Source of the DNA: an archaeon
GTDB lineage: Archaea > Aenigmatarchaeota > Aenigmatarchaeia > GW2011-AR5 > GCA-2688965
Assembly: GCA_002688965.1 (NCBI GenBank)
Contig: NZEE01000075.1
Coordinates: 1-11,746 of the forward strand
Length of the DNA stretch: 11,746 nt
Direction: 5' to 3'
A program made the position numbers and the translations under genes. Below, piece by piece: positions 6,839 through 11,746 of the stretch. How positions within the stretch are numbered: position 1 is the first letter of the stretch; every line of letters starts with the position of its first letter. The notes under the pieces are model-generated. The model saw only the letters and a program-made list of their open reading frames with translations, was not told the DNA's origin and did not search any database.

Positions 6839-7869
6839 TGAAAGAAAAACAAGGAACTCACAATTCACTCTTGCCAGTGATTATGAAAAATAGTGCAAGA
6901 GCAAATCGCTCGGAATTTAATTTTGTCTGGCTGTTTGCAATAATTGCAGGAGCTGCAATTTTAGTTTTGGCAATTTATGGAGCAACACGGTTTGCAGATA
7001 CTTTTAGATTTCAAAGTGATACAGAAATTGCAAAACAAATTGAAATTATTACAGACCCTTTGCAGGCAGGATTTGCAGAAGGAAGTTTTGGAAAAATAAG
7101 TTTTCGTGCTGAAACAAGAATAAATAATAGATGTTATGATGATGAATTTGGGAAAAATGAAATTTCTGTTGCAACTAGGTCGCGAATTGGAGAAGAATGG
7201 AAACCAGCTGGTGCAGAAATAAGCATTCACAATAAGTATATTTTTTCTTCACCAAGTAATTCAGGAGAAGAGTATTATGTTTTTTCAAAACCATTTAATT
7301 TTCCTTACAAGGTTGCTGATTTGATTTTCCTTACAAGTGAAAAATATTGTTTTATTGACACGCCAGAAGAAATTGAAGATGAAATTTTAGGGTTAAATAT
7401 ACCAAATATTGCAGTTGAAAACTGCACTGGAGCTGATGATGAAATGAAAGTTTGTTTTGGTTCTAGTGGTTCTTCAAGTTGTGGAAATAGGGATGCTGTT
7501 GTTTATGGGGCATGTGTTTCAGAGTGCGGGGGGTTGGGGGTTTATCATGAAGGTTCTATTATAAAAGATGGGGAAATTATGGAATATGCTGGAAGCTTGA
7601 TGTATGCTGGTATTTTTTCAGATAAAGAAATTTATGACTGCAATGTTAAACGATTGATGTATCGGACTGCGAAAATTGCTGAAATTTTTTCAGCAAAGGC
7701 AGATTTAATGAATGGGCGTGACTGTAATACCAACCTTAAACCAGATTTATTTTTAATGAAAGGCATGGCAATGAATGCTACTTCAGAGGATTTGCTTCCA
7801 TTAAATAGTTTTGTTAAACAAGTTAAAACTAAAAATGAAAGAGAGAGGTCGCAGTGTGGGTTATGGTAG
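6835..7869 (+). CDS. Membrane-anchored ectodomain protein with ten cysteines, function unknown
   Basis: The 344-residue protein has a hydrophobic segment FNFVWLFAIIAGAAILVLAI (residues 28-47) preceded by a basic, polar N-terminus (SARANRSE). The long ectodomain holds ten cysteines, including a Gly/Ser/Cys-rich loop near residues 203-232 (GSSGSSSCGN, CVSECGG). The start at 6835 overlaps the previous stop by four bases, suggesting coupled translation. An internal ATG at 6883 would shorten the N-terminus to 11 residues before the membrane segment, like its siblings, and is a serious alternative. The protein ends CGLW, a cysteine four residues from the C-terminus. The family is not recognised beyond a remembered similarity to DPANN surface clusters. 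Its probable role is as a partner of the neighbouring pilin-like proteins. Confidence 0.78.
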   Translation: MMKEKQGTHNSLLPVIMKNSARANRSEFNFVWLFAIIAGAAILVLAIYGATRFADTFRFQSDTEIAKQIEIITDPLQAGFAEGSFGKISFRAETRINNRCYDDEFGKNEISVATRSRIGEEWKPAGAEISIHNKYIFSSPSNSGEEYYVFSKPFNFPYKVADLIFLTSEKYCFIDTPEEIEDEILGLNIPNIAVENCTGADDEMKVCFGSSGSSSCGNRDAVVYGACVSECGGLGVYHEGSIIKDGEIMEYAGSLMYAGIFSDKEIYDCNVKRLMYRTAKIAEIFSAKADLMNGRDCNTNLKPDLFLMKGMAMNATSEDLLPLNSFVKQVKTKNERERSQCGLW

Positions 7870-9644
7870 GACAAAAACCAGAATATATTTGGAAACAATA
7901 TCTTAGAGATTCTTGGAAACTTTTAGAAGGAAGAAAAATAAAATTTATATTTTATACACTTATTCTAGTGATATCAAATCTTATTCCTTTTTTATTAGCA
8001 TACTTACTTGGGTCAATTATTGATTTTTTTATTATTTATAATAATGGAGATTCTTTAATGAAATTTTATTATCTTGTTGGAGGATTGGCTTTTTTTGGAG
8101 TATTCCAACTTTGGCTAAAATATTTAGGGAAGGAAAAACTTAAAGTTATTGGTGCAGGTATTCGGCGTGAGGTAAGAGTTGGAGCAATTTCAAAGCTTAT
8201 TGATCTTGAATTAAAAGAAAGCGAAAAAGAAGATACAGGAAGCAAAATACAAAAAATTAATGATGGTAGTCAGAAGATTTATGATGGAATTTCAAATTTT
8301 TCTAATGAAGGAATAACCATCATTACAGGATTGATTGGAGGATTAATTATATTTTTAGTATTGGATTTCAAATATGTGATTTTTGCACTTACTTATATTT
8401 TAATTTATTTAATTGGTGAAAATTATTTTAATAGACATATTGCAGTTTGTCAAGAGAAACTTAATAAAATAAAAGAAAAAGTTAGTGGTAAAATGCATGA
8501 ATCGGCATCAAATATTTTGACAGTAAAATCTTTGGGATTAAAAGAGGTCTTTGAAAAATCTACTAAATCTTATGAAGATGAATTTTATAATATTTGGAAA
8601 GAAACTAAAGATATTACACGATTAAAGTTTAAAACAATAAAGATGTTTTCAGCCCTAGTATATGCAGGATTTGTACTCTTAATTGGTTTTGATTTTATTA
8701 GTGGTGGGATTACTGTTGCTTCAATCTTTGTTTTTGCAGCTTATTTTAATAATTTAAAGGGGGCTCTTGGCACTTTAACAAATAAGAGTAGTGATTTTAT
8801 CAAGGTGAAATCTTCTGTTGGTAGATTTATGACAATTTTTGGTATTAAAACTTTTGACCATGAAACAAACAGATTAGATGTTCCAAAAAACTGGAAAACA
8901 ATAGAATTCAAGAATGTTACTTTCAAATATAAAAATAAAAATGTTTTAGCAAATTTTAATTTTAAAATTAACCGGAATGATAAAATAGGTGTTATTGGTA
9001 GGTCTGGTTGTGGAAAATCAACTCTTGCAAAAGTTCTTCTTGGATTATACATCCCGCAAGAAGGAAAAATCTTAATTGATGGGATTGATTATAATAGATA
9101 TAAACACAAATCTATTGTAAACACAATTGGTGTTGTTTTGCAAGAATCTGAAATGTTTAATACTTCATTATTAAAAAATATTACTATCTCTTCTATACGT
9201 AATGATTTCAAAACTTTTGATAAGGCAGTAAAAATAGCTCAATTAGAACAAATGATAAAAAAACTTCCTAAAGGTATTGATACATTATTGGGGGAAAGAG
9301 GTTATCATTTGAGTGGGGGTGAACGTCAGCGTGTAAGCTTAGCTAGAGCAATCTATAAAGATACTTCCTTCTTGATTTTAGATGAAGCAACAAGTGCATT
9401 AGATAGTAAAACAGAATCAATAATTCAAAAAAATATTGATACAAAACTTGAAAATAAAACTTTATTGATTATTGCCCATAGGTTTTCAACATTAAAAAAT
9501 GTGGATAAAATTATTATAATGGATAAGGGAAAAATAATTGAACAAGGAAACTATAATGAATTAATAAAGAAAAAAGGAAAATTCTATAGATTATGGAAAG
9601 AACAAGAAAATAAAGGAAAATTAAAGAAAGGGAGGATGTTATAA
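7854..9644 (+). CDS. ABC-type half exporter, fused transmembrane and ATPase domains
   Basis: The 596-residue protein has the layout of type I (ABCB/MsbA-like) exporters that work as dimers. About six membrane segments lie in residues 29-305, followed by a complete ATPase: Walker A GRSGCGKST (382-390), Q-loop GVVLQES, signature LSGGERQRV (from 486), Walker B with catalytic Glu (LILDEATSALD, E511), and H-loop His542 in IIAHRFST. The cargo cannot be told from the sequence; no peptidase domain is present. GTG 7854 has AGAGG five bases upstream, while ATG 7863 (three codons in) is the alternative; either way the gene overlaps the preceding one. Leucine is coded by CTT in 10 of the first 20 Leu codons, against 1 of 16 in the 882 gene, and there are only two cysteines. 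This suggests separate ancestry from the surface genes around it. Confidence 0.92.
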   Translation: MWVMVGQKPEYIWKQYLRDSWKLLEGRKIKFIFYTLILVISNLIPFLLAYLLGSIIDFFIIYNNGDSLMKFYYLVGGLAFFGVFQLWLKYLGKEKLKVIGAGIRREVRVGAISKLIDLELKESEKEDTGSKIQKINDGSQKIYDGISNFSNEGITIITGLIGGLIIFLVLDFKYVIFALTYILIYLIGENYFNRHIAVCQEKLNKIKEKVSGKMHESASNILTVKSLGLKEVFEKSTKSYEDEFYNIWKETKDITRLKFKTIKMFSALVYAGFVLLIGFDFISGGITVASIFVFAAYFNNLKGALGTLTNKSSDFIKVKSSVGRFMTIFGIKTFDHETNRLDVPKNWKTIEFKNVTFKYKNKNVLANFNFKINRNDKIGVIGRSGCGKSTLAKVLLGLYIPQEGKILIDGIDYNRYKHKSIVNTIGVVLQESEMFNTSLLKNITISSIRNDFKTFDKAVKIAQLEQMIKKLPKGIDTLLGERGYHLSGGERQRVSLARAIYKDTSFLILDEATSALDSKTESIIQKNIDTKLENKTLLIIAHRFSTLKNVDKIIIMDKGKIIEQGNYNELIKKKGKFYRLWKEQENKGKLKKGRML

Positions 9645-9649
9645 AGAAT

Positions 9650-10099
9650 ATGGTGAAGATAAGAATCACTCCTCCAGATCTTTTTTTAGTATTAATTGTA
9701 TTTGAAATAATCCTGCATTTTATTTTTCCTATTAAAAATTTAATTATACCACCATATAATTATTTAGGAATTTTATTGTTTATTATAGGTATATTGCCAA
9801 ACCTTTGGATAGGGATTTATTTTAGAAAAATTAAAACATCAATAGATATTAATGAAAAACCAAAAAAGTTTGTAACTTCTGGATTGTTTAGATTAAGCAG
9901 AAATCCCATATATCTTGGCATGGTATTGGCTCTAATTGGATTAGGGATTTTTCTTGGTTCAATAGGTCCGTTTTTAATTCCAATATTATTCATTATTTTA
10001 ACTAATTCTTTTGTTATTCCTATTGAAGAAAGGAACTTAGAAAAACAATTTGGAAAAAAATATTTAAAATATAAATCGCAGGTTCGGAGATGGATATGA
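9650..10099 (+). CDS. ICMT/PEMT-like integral membrane methyltransferase
   Basis: The 149-residue protein has about four membrane segments (roughly 10-30, 36-57, 88-104, 105-124) and the C-terminal signature of the isoprenylcysteine carboxyl methyltransferase and phospholipid methyltransferase families. This consists of GLFRLSRNPIYLG (78-90, with R84-N85-P86), E126-E127-R128, then FGKKYLKYKSQVRRWI (134-149). These enzymes use S-adenosylmethionine at the membrane face; the substrate of prokaryotic members is usually unknown and may be a lipid or a prenylated molecule. It starts five bases after the ABC gene, so the two are likely co-expressed and perhaps act on one molecule. A GGGAGG tract at 9629-9634 is rather far (15 nt) from the ATG at 9650. 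A TATA-like run just before the start is too close to drive this ATG. The protein contains no cysteine. Confidence 0.82.
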   Translation: MVKIRITPPDLFLVLIVFEIILHFIFPIKNLIIPPYNYLGILLFIIGILPNLWIGIYFRKIKTSIDINEKPKKFVTSGLFRLSRNPIYLGMVLALIGLGIFLGSIGPFLIPILFIILTNSFVIPIEERNLEKQFGKKYLKYKSQVRRWI

Positions 10100-10109
10100 A
10101 AATAAAAAA

Positions 10110-10625
10110 ATGAAACAAACTAACGGGCAACTAAAAATCCAGCAAATGGCGTTTATGATTGTAGCTGTGTTTTTCTTTTTTATATTAGTTGGATTGTTTT
10201 TTATTAGCTGGCAATCAAAATCTATTGGAGAAAGTTTTGAAAATCTGGAAAAAAGACAGGCGCTTTCATCTTTAGAAGTTATTGCAAATATGCCGGAATT
10301 AAACTGCGGTGCTCGTGAAAATTTGTGCTTAGATGAAGATAAACTAAATGTTTTATCTGGAAGTTTGGGTGAAGATTATAATGTGTTCTGGCCTGTTGCA
10401 TCTGTAAAAGTTTACAAAGTTTATCCTGCTTTTGATGTTTTAGGTGCTGTAAAATGTCCTGCATTAAATTGCAATTACTGGGAAATTTATGATTCTAATC
10501 AACAAAGTTCACAAGAATTTTCAGGTTATATAAATATTTGCAAGAAAATAAGAGAATTTAACTCTCCATATACTAAATGTGAAGTTGGGAAAATAGTGGT
10601 GGGAAGTATTTTGAAAAATGAATAA
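10110..10625 (+). CDS. Pilin-like membrane-anchored protein, N-G-Q motif, function unknown
   Basis: The 171-residue protein begins MKQTNGQLKIQQMAFMIVAV, with G6-Q7 placed as a possible peptidase site just ahead of a very hydrophobic segment (about 13-33, rich in Phe). The ectodomain has six cysteines, two in the pattern CPALNC. I recall KIQQMAF-type N-termini as a recurring protein type in DPANN genomes, not verified here. It begins ten bases after the methyltransferase gene and overlaps the next gene by eight bases, so it belongs to the same transcript. Its membrane anchor and cysteine content group it with the 6326, 6835 and 10618 products and not with its immediate upstream neighbours. The function is not known. 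Confidence 0.8.
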   Translation: MKQTNGQLKIQQMAFMIVAVFFFFILVGLFFISWQSKSIGESFENLEKRQALSSLEVIANMPELNCGARENLCLDEDKLNVLSGSLGEDYNVFWPVASVKVYKVYPAFDVLGAVKCPALNCNYWEIYDSNQQSSQEFSGYINICKKIREFNSPYTKCEVGKIVVGSILKNE

Positions 10626-11166
10626 AAAAATAAAGATTAGAAAATCTAAACATGCACAACAAGAGATAGTGGGGTTTGTTTTAATAGTTGTGCTTGTGGT
10701 TATTGCGCTGATGGTTTTTCTTGTAATTTCAGTGAGAAAAGCACCAGAAGAAAAGCAAAGTATTGAAGTTGAAAACATGCTTTCTGTTATTTTAGATTAT
10801 ACTACTAATTGCGCAATTGTATATGAACCAGATTATGATAAAATTGAAGATTTAGTTAAAAGTTGCTATGATAATAGACAATGCACTAATCTTGATAAAA
10901 TGGCTTGTGATTATTTAAATGAAACAGTGGTTGATTTAATGGGTGATTTAATGAAATCAGAATCAGTGATAAATGCTTATCAATTTGATATTTTGCACAG
11001 AGATGGTGGGGGTGGAGAAGATGATAGAGATTTAGAAGATGGAATTTTGAAGGTAGCTGAAGGAAATTGTTCTGGTTCTGTTGTTGGGGCAAGTGTGCCT
11101 CTGGTGGTTGCAGGGGGTGGGGGTGGGGATTTGGTAGTTAGATTAAGAATTTGTAAGGAAATTTAG
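10618..11166 (+). CDS. Pilin-like membrane-anchored protein, H-A-Q motif, glycine-rich C-terminal loop
   Basis: The 182-residue protein has a strongly basic start and SKHAQQEIVGFVLIVVLVV, with A13-Q14 followed by a hydrophobic segment (about 17-36). The Q-x-E-I spacing is the closest in this window to the classical class III signal (Q-x-S-x-E-x4-L). The ectodomain has six cysteines, a helical middle part and a C-terminal portion ending NCSGSVVGASVPLVV, a glycine loop, then LVVRLRICKEI. Both glycine stretches (DGGGGEDD near residue 131 and AGGGGGD near 168) are coded by runs of G. It is the last gene of the operon and starts within the end of the preceding gene. It is probably a subunit of the same surface assembly, which is inferred. 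Confidence 0.8.
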   Translation: MNKKIKIRKSKHAQQEIVGFVLIVVLVVIALMVFLVISVRKAPEEKQSIEVENMLSVILDYTTNCAIVYEPDYDKIEDLVKSCYDNRQCTNLDKMACDYLNETVVDLMGDLMKSESVINAYQFDILHRDGGGGEDDRDLEDGILKVAEGNCSGSVVGASVPLVVAGGGGGDLVVRLRICKEI

Positions 11167-11176
11167 ATTGCAGTAT

Positions 11177-11219
11177 TTGTGGTGATTATTAATCTGGGAT
11201 TATTATATGGTGACCACAA
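11177..11219. terminator. Possible inverted repeat at the convergent operon end
   Basis: TTGTGGT (11177-11183) pairs with ACCACAA (11213-11219) across a 29-base loop, between the last operon gene and the convergent winged-helix gene, whose stop lies inside the loop. The stem is short and no T-run follows, so a terminator role is weak; it could equally be chance. Confidence 0.2.
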
Positions 11220-11559
11220 GATTAATTTCATCTACAGATAATACTGGTGTTAATGCTTCTCGTTTGCCTGTTTTTGTTAAATGAAACTCCAAAAAACCAA
11301 ATCTTTCAAGAAGTTTAACATCTTCTCGTACTGATTTAAAGTCTCTACCAAGCAATTTTGCTAATCCATAGATTGATTTTGGTTTTTTTGACTTAAGTAT
11401 GTGAAGTATCCTTGATTTTTCATTACTTAGTAATTTTCTTAATAAAATTATATCTGAAAAATCATGCACTTTTTTTCCTCCAACAAATTTTGTTACAAAA
11501 CTATCCTTGCCAACATCAAGATCTACATATCGTGTCTTGCTTCTTTTTTTATCTGCCAT
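11203..11559 (-). CDS. Winged helix-turn-helix DNA-binding protein, HVO_A0114-like
   Basis: The 118-residue protein has a variable basic N-terminus and a winged-helix domain over residues about 36-118. This comprises helices around SNEKSRILHILK and KSIYGLAKLLG, a recognition helix FKSVREDVKLLERFGFL (74-90), and a wing ending REALTPVLSVDEINLVV. The pattern matches the archaeal MarR-like family annotated as HVO_A0114-type putative DNA-binding proteins. Members are often antitoxin-like partners of a small toxin, but no such gene adjoins it here within the window. It faces the operon end and has no cysteine. A transcriptional regulator is likely; its target is unknown, with its own AT-rich upstream region as the first candidate. 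No in-frame ATG, GTG or TTG precedes the chosen ATG closely. Confidence 0.82.
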   Translation of the reverse strand: MADKKRSKTRYVDLDVGKDSFVTKFVGGKKVHDFSDIILLRKLLSNEKSRILHILKSKKPKSIYGLAKLLGRDFKSVREDVKLLERFGFLEFHLTKTGKREALTPVLSVDEINLVVTI

Positions 11560-11615
11560 TGTGTGAAAAATTGAGGTTTTTCTGGTTAAATTACATATGT
11601 GGTGTGTTTATTTAG

Positions 11616-11624
11616 ATATATAAA
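11616..11624 (-). promoter_or_regulatory. Candidate TATA box of the winged-helix gene
   Basis: On the minus strand this reads TTTATATAT, with its central A (11621) 62 nt before the ATG at 11559. Transcription would then start near 11595 and leave a leader of about 36 nt, unlike the leaderless genes elsewhere in the window. The leader would begin at a palindrome ACATATGT (11593-11600) and contains a start-stop pair ATG TAA near its 5' end. No clear ribosome binding site precedes the coding ATG. Confidence 0.4.
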
Positions 11625-11645
11625 CCTTATGCTTTTAGATTATGG

Positions 11646-11658
11646 GGTATTTTATACC
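11646..11658. repeat. Short inverted repeat in the divergent upstream region, possible operator
   Basis: GGTAT and ATACC flank a TTT centre in the AT-rich region upstream of the winged-helix gene. Such a site could bind a dimeric winged-helix protein, but five-base arms in AT-rich DNA are easily found by chance. The rest of 11560-11746 holds no open reading frame that I would defend. Confidence 0.2.
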
Positions 11659-11725
11659 ATATATCTCTAAGGTGCAAATATTTGTATAAAGTAAAATTGT
11701 TATGATTATTAATAGTAACAAAAGA

Positions 11726-11733
11726 TTTATAAA
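11726..11733 (+). promoter_or_regulatory. TATA box for a gene just beyond the right edge
   Basis: TTTATAAA preceded by a purine-rich AACAAAAGA stretch matches the two plus-strand promoters inside the window. With the same 26-nt spacing, a leaderless start codon is predicted close to position 11755, nine bases beyond the end. Confidence 0.5.
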
Positions 11734-11746
11734 TAAACTATCTAAA

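Noticed and set aside
9636..9644. ATG TTA TAA mini-frame directly after the GGGAGG tract
   Set aside because: It is part of the last codons of the ABC gene; a two-codon frame is more likely chance, and the methyltransferase start at 9650 gives the conserved protein.
11412..11615. Plus-strand open frame of 67 residues
   Set aside because: It is the reverse strand of the winged-helix gene and its promoter, with no recognisable composition or start signal.
1..11746. CRISPR arrays, tRNA or rRNA genes, insertion sequences
   Set aside because: No regularly spaced direct repeats, no cloverleaf-like or rRNA-like GC-rich stretch and no transposase-like protein were seen; nearly all the window is accounted for by protein genes.

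Overview
The window looks like AT-rich archaeal chromosomal DNA, probably from a small-genome DPANN lineage such as Woesearchaeota, Pacearchaeota or relatives. The evidence is threefold. Promoters carry archaeal TATA boxes (TTTATAAA) 26-28 nt upstream of start codons, which implies leaderless mRNAs. One internal gene has a ribosome binding site matching GGTGATC. The small genes (archaeal RelE/RelB pair, HVO_A0114-type winged helix protein) belong to archaeal families. The lineage assignment rests on remembered protein styles and was not checked by search.

Layout. (1) 3-827: the 3' end of a large secreted, cysteine-containing repeat protein whose 5' part lies outside the window. (2) 882-5742: a two-gene unit from a TATA promoter, encoding a pilin-like membrane-anchored protein and a giant 1352-residue cysteine-rich surface protein. 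The C-terminal third of the giant protein is a paralogue of (1). (3) 5764-6233, minus strand: a RelE/RelB-type toxin-antitoxin pair, convergent with the giant gene across a perfect AT hairpin. (4) 6326-11166: a compact six-gene operon from its own leaderless promoter. Genes 1, 2, 5 and 6 are short-N-terminus, single-membrane-segment, even-cysteine proteins of the same style as (2). Genes 3 and 4 are an ABC-type half exporter and an ICMT/PEMT-like membrane methyltransferase, with visibly different composition. (5) 11203-11559, minus strand: a winged-helix DNA-binding protein, followed by an AT-rich divergent promoter region at the right edge.

Taken together, the anchored proteins look like parts of one cell-surface assembly. 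They share a basic N-terminus, a [G/A]-Q motif, a hydrophobic segment directly after it, and an ectodomain with an even number of cysteines. The motif resembles archaeal class III (prepilin-type) signal peptides, but no prepilin peptidase, assembly ATPase or platform protein is in the window, so a pilus-like role is an inference. The toxin-antitoxin pair and the ABC/methyltransferase pair look like later arrivals in this surface-protein locus. The strongest candidate for something undescribed is this anchored protein set together with the giant cysteine-rich protein.
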